From NCBI GenBank assembly GCA_937892315.1, contig CALAVF010000004.1, positions 1 to 13,047 on the forward strand: a stretch of 13,047 nucleotides of DNA, given 5' to 3'. The notes under the pieces are model-generated. The model was not told where the DNA came from. It saw nothing but the letters and a program-made list of their open reading frames with translations, and searched no databases. Positions 1 through 6,597 of this stretch are shown piece by piece. The stretch is from an uncultured Prevotellaceae bacterium (GTDB taxonomy: Bacteria > Bacteroidota > Bacteroidia > Bacteroidales > Bacteroidaceae). The position numbers and the translations under genes were made by a program. The stretch's first letter is position 1. Each line of letters starts with the position of its first letter.

Positions 1-928
1 GGGTGTCACTTCAGAAGAAGAGTTCATGGACCAACTCAACCACTCTAACACAGGTACTGCTACTGGCGAGGAAAGCATGGACGCCTACATGGTGTGGAAG
101 GAAGACGGCTCGCTCTTGAAGTACGATGCTTCTGGCAACCTCATCAATTCTGGTAGTTTCGAGATTGCAGATTATGACCCCAATGCTGAATGGCGTAAGG
201 GCTTACTCAAGACTTCCGAAGGCGCAATCCTGTGGCCATTCGAAATCAATTCTGGTGGTAACCGCCCAACAGAATTTGATATCGTTCACCTTTCTGTAAA
301 CCAGATGGTTCTCGTTTATCCAGATGGAGGTGCATTTGATGGTCTCGGATCATGGGGTGAAGCCTCTTTCTGGCGTTTCGCTTCCTGTTCAGATATTAGT
401 GGTACTACTGCTGGATATTCAGAAGAAGGAACTGCATGGACTTGGAACACCGACTGTCCAAACGACGGCGTTGTTTGGGGTAACATGGGCTATTGCGGTG
501 GCAATGGTGCAGATGTTTACACCGGCAACGGCAAATGGTGGGGTGTCACTTCAGAAGAAGAGTTCATGGACCAACTCAACCACTCTAACACAGGTGTGGC
601 AACAGGTGAAGAAAGCATGGACGCTTATATGCTCTTCAAGCCTTCTGGTGACCTGCTCAAGTATGATGCAACGGGCAACCTCCTTAACACAGGTTCGTTC
701 AAGTTTGACACTTCTGTTGCCAACGAGTGGAAAGTTGCAAATCTTGAGACTTCTGAAGGTGCAATCCTCTGGCCATTCGAAATCAACTCTGGTGGTAACC
801 GCCCAACAACCTTCGAAGTTGTTTACTTCTCAAGTTCTGCGATGACGCTCGTTTATCCAGACGGAGGTGCATTTGATGGTCTCGGATCATGGGGTGAAGC
901 CTCTTTCTGGCAATTCAAGAAGAAGTAA
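1..928 (+). repeat. Coding tandem repeat, period 540 bp (180 aa), last copy incomplete
   Basis: Bases 1-55 recur exactly at 541-595. A 63-bp patch at 311-373 recurs at 848-910 with one mismatch, offset 537 rather than 540, so one codon has been gained or lost in between. DNA between these patches has diverged more: for example EIADYDPNAEWRKGLL faces KFDTSVANEWKVANL. The first visible copy spans 1-540. The second, 541-928, ends before the Cys/Trp-rich linker. Near-identical patches beside diverged ones fit duplication followed by selection or gene conversion. Confidence 0.85.
2..928 (+). CDS. C-terminal part of a tandem-repeat, probably secreted protein (5' end outside window)
   Basis: The reading frame is open from base 2 to a TAA at 926-928, so the true start lies upstream and at least 308 residues are visible. 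The internal ATG at 26 is not a credible start, because the residues before it (GVTSEEEF) recur at the same place in the next repeat. The protein consists of about 180-residue repeats. Each carries the blocks MDQLNHSNTG, ATGEESMDAYM, LLKYDA.GNL, SEGAILWPFEINSGGNRPT and LVYPDGGAFDGLGSWGEASF. The copies are joined by a Trp-, Gly- and Cys-rich stretch (around AWTWNTDCPNDGVVWGNMGY). The last copy stops after FWQFKKK. The alternating hydrophobic and polar pattern and many aromatic residues suggest beta-sandwich or lipocalin-like modules on an exported protein, but I do not recognise the family. Codons such as GGT, TCT, GTT and GAA dominate, unlike the GC-richer central genes, which suggests high expression. 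The function is unknown; a surface or ligand-binding role is an inference. Confidence 0.85.
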   Translation, partial: GVTSEEEFMDQLNHSNTGTATGEESMDAYMVWKEDGSLLKYDASGNLINSGSFEIADYDPNAEWRKGLLKTSEGAILWPFEINSGGNRPTEFDIVHLSVNQMVLVYPDGGAFDGLGSWGEASFWRFASCSDISGTTAGYSEEGTAWTWNTDCPNDGVVWGNMGYCGGNGADVYTGNGKWWGVTSEEEFMDQLNHSNTGVATGEESMDAYMLFKPSGDLLKYDATGNLLNTGSFKFDTSVANEWKVANLETSEGAILWPFEINSGGNRPTTFEVVYFSSSAMTLVYPDGGAFDGLGSWGEASFWQFKKK

Positions 929-965
929 TAACCCTCCCACGCAAGTAATACCTACTTATACACTC

Positions 966-1005
966 ATCGCCTTGCAAGTCCCCGAGACCTGCAAGGCGAT
1001 TTCTT
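966..1005 (+). terminator. Hairpin terminator after the repeat-protein gene
   Basis: The arms ATCGCCTTGCA (966-976) and TGCAAGGCGAT (990-1000) form a perfect 11-bp stem with a 13-base loop, followed by TTCTT. The hairpin lies 38 bases after the stop codon at 926-928 and before the promoter of the next operon. The T tract is short, so termination may be only partly factor-independent. Confidence 0.7.
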
Positions 1006-1025
1006 GATGATTCTGCCACAAATGT

Positions 1026-1056
1026 TTTGCCATGTGAAAAAAAATGTGTTCCTTTG
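1026..1056 (+). promoter_or_regulatory. Bacteroidales-type promoter of the lipoprotein/DUF6057 operon
   Basis: A -33 TTTG lies at 1026-1029. A -7 element TTCCTTTG (consensus TAnnTTTG, one mismatch) lies at 1049-1056. The 19-base spacing fits the known Bacteroides pattern. Transcription would begin near 1061-1063, which puts the ATG at 1079 about 17 bases downstream and leaves the ATG at 1067 with almost no leader. Confidence 0.6.
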
Positions 1057-1078
1057 CATATAAATTATGTGGAAACAG

Positions 1079-1711
1079 ATGAAAAAGATATTATACTTTA
1101 CGTTGACCTTGCTGACGCTCGTGCTGGCAGGGTGCAAAGAAGATGCGGGGGAGTGCCGTATCCATGGGACGCTGCCCGACGACAAATATGATGGGAAGTG
1201 CATCTACCTGATTGCACTGGACAAGACCATTCGGGACAGCGTGGGCATCGACTCGTGCTTTGTGAAAGACAGGAAGTTTGAGATAACGACCCGGAAGAAC
1301 ATGATGGGTATCATCCGCATGGACTACCATTTCCGTTTCGGCTTGCAAGACCTCCTGGTGGTGGAAGAGCCTGGCGACCTGTACGTCACTATCGACTCGG
1401 TGAGCAGCGGTCATGGCACGAAGAACAATGACGTGCTGCAGAACTGGAAGCAGATGACCGAGGTACACAACAAACAATACGGTCAACTAATCTCCATGTA
1501 CCAAAATGCCCATTTCTCGGGCGATTCCCTCCGTGCCAACAGTGTCAAGGCACATGCCGATAGTGTGCATCATGCCTACAAGGATGCGACCCGAAAGATG
1601 GCGGCTGGTCTTTCCGATGGTCCTCTGAAAGACTTTCTCGGTGGCATGTTCCCCACCAGTTATAAACGCCAGATGCCCGACGGCACCATCCAAGAAATTC
1701 CGCTTGACTGA
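1079..1711 (+). CDS. DUF4369-domain lipoprotein, probably surface-exposed
   Basis: The 210-residue protein begins MKKILYFTLTLLTLVLAGC, a lipoprotein signal with lipobox LAGC and acylated Cys19. The residues after it, K-E-D, resemble the Bacteroidota lipoprotein export signal (Lys followed by acidic residues), which suggests the outer surface. From about residue 25 the sequence CRIHGTLPDDKYDGKCIYL, followed by DSCFVKDRKFEI, is a DUF4369-type domain. That domain usually precedes a TlpA-like thioredoxin domain. Here it is followed only by a helical stretch (about residues 120-185) and a short tail, with no thioredoxin CxxC, so this is a stand-alone form. An ATG at 1067 would add MWKQ; I prefer 1079 because of the signal peptide and promoter position. 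It is the first gene of the operon, and the next gene starts 2 bases after its TGA, so co-translation is likely. The molecular function is unknown. Confidence 0.8.
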   Translation: MKKILYFTLTLLTLVLAGCKEDAGECRIHGTLPDDKYDGKCIYLIALDKTIRDSVGIDSCFVKDRKFEITTRKNMMGIIRMDYHFRFGLQDLLVVEEPGDLYVTIDSVSSGHGTKNNDVLQNWKQMTEVHNKQYGQLISMYQNAHFSGDSLRANSVKAHADSVHHAYKDATRKMAAGLSDGPLKDFLGGMFPTSYKRQMPDGTIQEIPLD

Positions 1712-1713
1712 GG

Positions 1714-3300
1714 ATGAAAGCCCTTCTGACCAAATATTCTCCTTGTCTTCTGTCACTGCTGCTGGGCGTGTCAGCATTTTTCTTTTGGTACCTTCGCTAT
1801 CCGCAGGCACTGGCATACCAAGAGCAGTTGCAACTTTTCCTTTTCGATGGCGAATATCTGGCAGACCGTGTGTCCGCACCTGGCGGCATCGCTCGCTATC
1901 TGGCTGAATTTCTGGTTCAATTCGACAACAACTTGGCGGCAGGAAGCATCATTCTTGCCCTCCTGTATGTGCTTCTGCAAGTGCTCACGTGGCTGCTCAT
2001 GCGGAGAGAAAACAGCAGCCGCTTATGGTATCCGCTTTCCTTTCTTCCTTCCTTGATGCTATGGTTCTACATGGGCGACGAGAACGTGAAACTCACATAC
2101 GTCGTGGCATTGCTGTTGGCAATGGCTGCTGTCGTTGCCTATTCTTCCCGACGTTCCCTTTTATTCCGAAGCCTCTATCTGCTCATCGTTCTGCCCCTGC
2201 TGCATTGGGTGGCAGGGCCTGTGGTGCTGATGTTGGGACTTTATGCCGCATGGCAAGAAGCACTCCGTCATCAACCTTCCCTTTCCCTTTTTGCCGCAAT
2301 CTTTTCCGTCACCTGCATCGTGTGGTGTGCCCCTTTTGTGCCATACCCTCTCTATCGACTTTTCTATGGCATCAACTATAACCTTGTCATCCCCGAAATC
2401 TCCCTCATGCAGTGCATCATCATGGCGGTGTGTGTGCTCTTGCCGCTTTTGATGCACTTCCTGCCCGACCTCGAAGGGAAGAAAGCCCGCACGGTTGCCA
2501 CCGTCTCTACGGTCACCTTGGCTCTGGCGGGCATCTTCGGCATTCCATTTGCATTTAACGAAGCCACATACGACATCCTCCGCTACGACCTGTTGGTACG
2601 CAGCCAGCAGTGGGACAAGATTGTTGCCATTGCCGAAAAGAAGCAGCCCGACTTGCCGCTCTCCGTTGCCTCCCTCAACCTTGCCCTCGGCATGAGAGGC
2701 GAGTTGAACAACCGTGGGATGCAGTTCTATCAGAACGGTTGGCAAGGGGCGTTCCCTTCGTTCAACAAGAATTTTGAGTCGTCCATCGTCACTGCCGAAA
2801 TCTACTATCAGTTGGGCTTGGTCAATACCGCTCAGCGACTTGATTTTGAGGCGATGGAAGCCATTCCCGACAACAACAAAAGTGCCCGTTTGGTCAAGCG
2901 ACTGGCTGAAACGAACCTCATCAACGGGCAGTATGCCGTGGCACGCAAATACCTGAAAATCTTGCAGAAGACCCTCTTCTACAAGAAGTGGGCAGAGCAG
3001 ACCTTGCCCCTGCTGGGCGATGAAGATACCATCAATCAACATCCCACGTATGGTCGTATGCGGCAACTGCGGCTCACCCACGATTTCCTCTTCAGCGAGC
3101 AAGAGTTGGACAAAATCATGGGTCAACTCGTCATGCAGAACAAGGACAACTACCTTGCCATCCAGTACCTGCTCTTCCTGCCCGTCTTGGAGGGTGATCA
3201 GCAGAAGTTGATGATGTACAGGGACTTCGTGCAACGCATCATGCAACCGCAAGAACCCAACCCAAACCCCGACGAAGGAGGCGAGACCCATGAGCAGTAA
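1714..3300 (+). CDS. DUF6057-type multi-pass membrane protein with helical-repeat C-terminal half (paralogue 1)
   Basis: The 528-residue protein has a hydrophobic N-terminal half with roughly eight membrane segments (near residues 9-27, 74-96, 103-118, 128-143, 152-180, 190-206, 231-249 and 259-277). A soluble alpha-helical, TPR-like region follows (about 285-510). Family landmarks are YPQALAYQEQLQLFLF just after the first segment, MGDENVKLTYVVALLLAM, and the helical-repeat block LVKRLAETNLINGQYAVARK. I recognise this as the Bacteroidales DUF6057 type, whose function is unknown. It starts 2 bases after the lipoprotein gene, and its last 11 bases overlap the start of a second copy of the same family, so it sits in one translationally coupled operon. 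The helical region may bind protein partners, such as the propeller lipoproteins encoded downstream; this is inferred from gene order only. Confidence 0.85.
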   Translation: MKALLTKYSPCLLSLLLGVSAFFFWYLRYPQALAYQEQLQLFLFDGEYLADRVSAPGGIARYLAEFLVQFDNNLAAGSIILALLYVLLQVLTWLLMRRENSSRLWYPLSFLPSLMLWFYMGDENVKLTYVVALLLAMAAVVAYSSRRSLLFRSLYLLIVLPLLHWVAGPVVLMLGLYAAWQEALRHQPSLSLFAAIFSVTCIVWCAPFVPYPLYRLFYGINYNLVIPEISLMQCIIMAVCVLLPLLMHFLPDLEGKKARTVATVSTVTLALAGIFGIPFAFNEATYDILRYDLLVRSQQWDKIVAIAEKKQPDLPLSVASLNLALGMRGELNNRGMQFYQNGWQGAFPSFNKNFESSIVTAEIYYQLGLVNTAQRLDFEAMEAIPDNNKSARLVKRLAETNLINGQYAVARKYLKILQKTLFYKKWAEQTLPLLGDEDTINQHPTYGRMRQLRLTHDFLFSEQELDKIMGQLVMQNKDNYLAIQYLLFLPVLEGDQQKLMMYRDFVQRIMQPQEPNPNPDEGGETHEQ

Positions 3301-4924
3301 AAGTTTGAAAAACCTCTCCCCATCATTCCTGACGGCAGCCGTCACGTTGGTTGTCGGCGTGAGCGTCTTCCTCTTTTGGTGGCTATGCTATCCACACGCA
3401 TTGTCCTATCAAGAGCAGTACCAACTCTTTTTGTGGACAGGCGACTATTTCCTTCAAGACATCCGGCAAGTAGGTGGACTGGCAGATTGGCTCGGCGAGT
3501 TCTTCGTGCAGTTCTACTATGTTGAATGGCTGGGGGCACTCGTGCTCGCCCTGCTGTTCGTTGCGTTTTTCCTGCTGACGACGAAGGTCGTGGACGACAT
3601 CTGGTATGCACTCATTCCCGCCGCCTGGCTGCACATACACATGGGCGACGAGAGCGTCCTGTTGAGTTACGTCGTTGCCCTGTTGCTCGCCATGAGCATG
3701 AGCCTGGTGATGCGAAAGGCACACTATCTCTTCGACCTGCTGACCGTGCCCGTCCTATATCTGTTGATTGGCCCTGCCACATGGCTGTATGTCGGGCTTC
3801 GACTCATCCAACGGAAGGACTGGCGAACGGCGGGAGTCCTCCTTTACCTGCTCACCATCCAACTGGTCGTGTCCCACAGGCTGCTTTCTCAGTGGCCCTT
3901 CGTCACCTCCATGTGCGGCATCAATTATTACCGAATCCCCCTGCAAGTGCCGCCTTTTCAGGTGCTTATCCCCGTCACCATTCTCGTTTTGGCATCATGG
4001 GGACGCAAGTTCAGTACCTACGACCGTTGGCGTGTCGCCGCCTTGGCTATTATCGCCGCGATATGTATATTCTTCAGGTTTGACGAAGACAAGTATGAGT
4101 TGATTCGCCAAGATTACCTCGTCCGCAACGAACGTTGGCAGGAGGTCATCAGCCGTGCCGAACGGCACCAGGTGCCCGTCAATTTCTCTTCCGAATGTGT
4201 CAATCTCTCCCTTGCCATGACGGGGCAGTTGTCGCAACGCCAGTTCGCCTTCTTCCAGAGCGGCGAGGATGCCCTCATCATGCCGATGATGCGCGACCTC
4301 ACGTCCAACCTCCCCACGATGGAAGCCTTCTATCGCTTGGGCATGGTCAACGAGTCCATGCGTTATGCCTTTGACCTTCAGGAGAGTATCCTCAATGGCA
4401 AGAAGAGTGGCAGACTCATGAAACGCATTGCCGAGTGCTGCATCATCAACGGCAAGTATGCCGTGGCAGAGAAGTATCTGAACCTGCTCGAACAGTCCCT
4501 TTTCTACCGCGAATGGGCAAGGGACGCCAAGACCTACCTCGGCAACGAGGCATGGATAGACGCCCATCCGCAGTGGGGCAAAATCCGCAAACTCCGTTAC
4601 CAGAACGACTTCCTGTATAATTACGGCGAACTGGACAAGATGCTGGGCAACCTCTTCATCAACAATCCGGAGAACAAGATGGCACTCGACTATTTCCTTG
4701 CCCAGTTGCTCCTGAAAGGCGATATGGCTGGTTTTCAACAATATCTGCCTTGGGCACAGCACTATGGTGGCTATGCCGTGATGCCTTACACCTATCAGGA
4801 TGTCATGAAGTGCATCCAGGCGAAGGGCAACGTACCAGGCTCCCCCTACGCCTCGTATGTACAACGCATGAAACAGACCCGCCATGCCGCCGTGCCCGAC
4901 GATACATCCATTTCCGCACACTAA
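3290..4924 (+). CDS. DUF6057-type multi-pass membrane protein (paralogue 2)
   Basis: The 544-residue protein is a clear paralogue of the preceding gene product. It shares YPHALSYQEQYQLFL (residues 34-48), GGLADWLGEFFVQF, MGDESVLLSYVVALLLAM, and the C-terminal block LMKRIAECCIINGKYAVAEK followed by SLFYREWA. Hydrophobic segments lie near residues 12-32, 80-98, 105-117, 125-140, 148-170, 182-196, 222-236 and 248-262. A TPR-like helical region runs from about 270 to 530. The start ATG at 3290 lies in the overlap ATGAGCAGTAA with the upstream gene. The propeller lipoprotein gene follows after 7 bases. The tail after about residue 520 (QRMKQTRHAAVPDDTSISAH) is polar. It probably acts in the inner membrane; the function is unknown. 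Two DUF6057 genes in tandem suggest duplication followed by specialisation. Confidence 0.85.
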   Translation: MSSKSLKNLSPSFLTAAVTLVVGVSVFLFWWLCYPHALSYQEQYQLFLWTGDYFLQDIRQVGGLADWLGEFFVQFYYVEWLGALVLALLFVAFFLLTTKVVDDIWYALIPAAWLHIHMGDESVLLSYVVALLLAMSMSLVMRKAHYLFDLLTVPVLYLLIGPATWLYVGLRLIQRKDWRTAGVLLYLLTIQLVVSHRLLSQWPFVTSMCGINYYRIPLQVPPFQVLIPVTILVLASWGRKFSTYDRWRVAALAIIAAICIFFRFDEDKYELIRQDYLVRNERWQEVISRAERHQVPVNFSSECVNLSLAMTGQLSQRQFAFFQSGEDALIMPMMRDLTSNLPTMEAFYRLGMVNESMRYAFDLQESILNGKKSGRLMKRIAECCIINGKYAVAEKYLNLLEQSLFYREWARDAKTYLGNEAWIDAHPQWGKIRKLRYQNDFLYNYGELDKMLGNLFINNPENKMALDYFLAQLLLKGDMAGFQQYLPWAQHYGGYAVMPYTYQDVMKCIQAKGNVPGSPYASYVQRMKQTRHAAVPDDTSISAH

Positions 4925-4931
4925 CCCGCCC

Positions 4932-6404
4932 ATGAGAAAGTTTTTCCTACCTGTCATCCTGCTTGCCACCCTGCTTCTTGCCTCGTGCATGAAACCTGTG
5001 GAAAACCCGACCCTCGCATCGGAACAGCCCCACATTTTCCCCGACTACATCGGCGTGACCATCCCCGTTGGCATGGCTCCGCTCGACTTCAATATGGTGG
5101 ACGACCGCATAGACCTGATGGACGTGGTGGCAAAAGGCAGCAAAGGCGGTGAACTGCACGTGCAGGGCGAGTTTGCCGACTTCGACATCGACGATTGGCA
5201 CCGACTGACCTCCCAGAACGAGGGAGGTGACATCCGCTTCACCGTGTCGGTGCTGCAAGACGGCAAGTGGACACAATATCAGGATTTCTCCATCTACATC
5301 AGCCGCCATCCCCTCACCGACTACGGCATCACCTATCGCCGCATCGCCCCTGGCTATGAGGTGGGAGGCAACATCGGCATCTATCAGCGTGACCTCCACA
5401 CGTTCGACGAGTCGCCCATTCTGCAAGAGTCGGCGGTGCCCGGGCAGTGCATGAACTGCCACACCGCCAACCGAGCCAGTGCCCACCAGTTTCTCCTGCA
5501 TCTGCGAGGCGATAAGGGCGGCACGGTCATCCAGACCGATGGCAAGCAGACGTGGCTCAACACCAAGACCGACAGCACCAAAGCCAACTTCGGCTACAGT
5601 TATTGGCACCCCTCGGGCAATTTTCTCGCCACGTCCGTCAATAGCATCCACCAGAGTTTCTTCGTCGGCAAAGACCGCCGCATCGAGGTGTACGACACGA
5701 TGAGCGATGTACTGGTCATGGATATCCGCACCAACGAACTGCTGCTTTGCCCGCTGCTGCAAACCACCGACTGGGAGACCTATCCCGTCTTTTCGGCTGA
5801 CGGCAGGACGCTCTATTTCTGCACCTCAAAGCCTTACAGCGTGCCCCGCGAGTACGACAAACCCCAATATAGCCTCTGCCGGATTGCCTTCAACCCTGCC
5901 AACGGAACCTTTGGCACCGAGGTGGACACCCTGCTTAGTGCCGCGACACTCCACAGGAGTTTCACATTTCCGCGTCCGTCCTACGACGGCAAGTGGCTCA
6001 TGTATGGCGTCACCGATTTTGGCAACTTCCCTGTCAACCATGCCGAGGCAGACCTTTGGCTGATGGACTTGCAGACAGGTGCCACCCGTCCGCTCCACGA
6101 GGTGAACAGCCCCGACGTGGACAGTTTCCACAACTGGAGCACCGACAGCCATTGGTTCGTCTTCTCCTCCCGTCGAGGCGACGGCATGTACACCCATGCC
6201 TACCTTGCCGGCATCGACGACCAAGGTCACGCCACCAAGCCCTTCCTTCTGCCGCAACGCAACCCGAAGAAGTTCTACCGTCTGATGCTCGATTCTTACA
6301 ACTGTCCCGACTTCACCAAGGAGAAAGTGCAGTTCGACGCCCGAAACGCCAGCCGCGAGTGTTTGGACAACGAACGCATACAGGTGAAAGTGAAAATGCG
6401 GTAG
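4932..6404 (+). CDS. PD40/TolB-like beta-propeller lipoprotein with CxxCH haem-c motif (paralogue A)
   Basis: The 490-residue protein starts at ATG 4932 with MRKFFLPVILLATLLLASC, a lipoprotein signal with acylated Cys19. The ATG at 4884 lies inside the upstream gene and would add 16 residues ahead of the signal peptide, so I reject it. After the anchor come PDYIGVTIPVGMAPLDF, a family signature shared by all three paralogues here, and an N-terminal beta domain to about residue 150. C173-M-N-C-H177 is a canonical covalent haem-c motif. From about residue 220, PD40-like blades recur roughly every 60 residues: YWHPSGNFLA (224), YPVFSADGRTLYF (284), FPRPSYDGKWLMY (346) and FHNWSTDSHWFVF (399). 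It probably sits in the periplasm or outer membrane. Attachment of haem is inferred from the motif alone. It could be a redox carrier or haem-dependent sensor, or the propeller could act as a scaffold. It is the last gene of the coupled operon, 7 bases after a DUF6057 gene. Confidence 0.85.
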   Translation: MRKFFLPVILLATLLLASCMKPVENPTLASEQPHIFPDYIGVTIPVGMAPLDFNMVDDRIDLMDVVAKGSKGGELHVQGEFADFDIDDWHRLTSQNEGGDIRFTVSVLQDGKWTQYQDFSIYISRHPLTDYGITYRRIAPGYEVGGNIGIYQRDLHTFDESPILQESAVPGQCMNCHTANRASAHQFLLHLRGDKGGTVIQTDGKQTWLNTKTDSTKANFGYSYWHPSGNFLATSVNSIHQSFFVGKDRRIEVYDTMSDVLVMDIRTNELLLCPLLQTTDWETYPVFSADGRTLYFCTSKPYSVPREYDKPQYSLCRIAFNPANGTFGTEVDTLLSAATLHRSFTFPRPSYDGKWLMYGVTDFGNFPVNHAEADLWLMDLQTGATRPLHEVNSPDVDSFHNWSTDSHWFVFSSRRGDGMYTHAYLAGIDDQGHATKPFLLPQRNPKKFYRLMLDSYNCPDFTKEKVQFDARNASRECLDNERIQVKVKMR

Positions 6405-6597
6405 CCTACAGAGGCAAAAACCTCGCAAAGACGTGTGAAAATAGGACAAAATCGCTGTTTTTGACCCGTGTTTTTGACCAGAAGCGGAGACTCTCTTAAA
6501 ATTAAAGTTAAGTTTTATAAAATTTAAGTTTAATTTTATTAGAATCAAGGTTTAGTTTTATAAAATTTAAGTTTAATTTTAAGAACGATATTAGCAC
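6405..6597. other. 193-bp intergenic spacer between two propeller lipoprotein genes
   Basis: The first part carries a small dyad GAGG-CAAAAA-CCTC (6411-6424) and two copies of TGTTTTTGACC (6456-6466 and 6469-6479, period 13). The second part, from about 6496, is almost pure A/T and holds a 28-bp direct repeat. No convincing TAnnTTTG promoter is seen. TAAGTTTT (6509-6516) and TAGTTTTA (6553-6560) are the nearest matches, one base off each. No gene is evident here. Whether the downstream gene 6598-8070 is read from its own promoter or from upstream cannot be decided. Confidence 0.6.
6511..6581. repeat. Exact 28-bp AT-only direct repeat with embedded dyads
   Basis: The 28 bases at 6511-6538 recur exactly at 6554-6581 (period 43). 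Each copy starts AGTTTTATAAAATTTAAG and ends TTTAATTTTA. Each contains the palindrome TTTTATAAAA. Upstream, TAAAATTAAA (6497-6506) is the inverted complement of TTTAATTTTA (6529-6538), so a stem could form across the first copy. The repeat ends 16 bases before the ATG at 6598, a position suited to regulation of that gene. It is sharply more AT-rich than the surrounding coding DNA. Confidence 0.8.

Noticed and set aside
2161..3345. Long minus-strand open frame of 394 codons
   Set aside because: It is opposite a well-supported DUF6057 gene, its product has no recognisable domain, and such frames are common opposite GC-rich codon usage.
4884..4931. Longer start for the first propeller lipoprotein (ATG at 4884)
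   Set aside because: It would place 16 polar, Pro-rich residues before an intact lipoprotein signal and overlap the upstream gene; ATG 4932, 7 bases after the stop, fits better.
6497..6583. CRISPR array or insertion-sequence ends at the AT-rich repeat
   Set aside because: There are only two copies with a 15-base spacer, no cas or transposase gene, and no target-site duplication.
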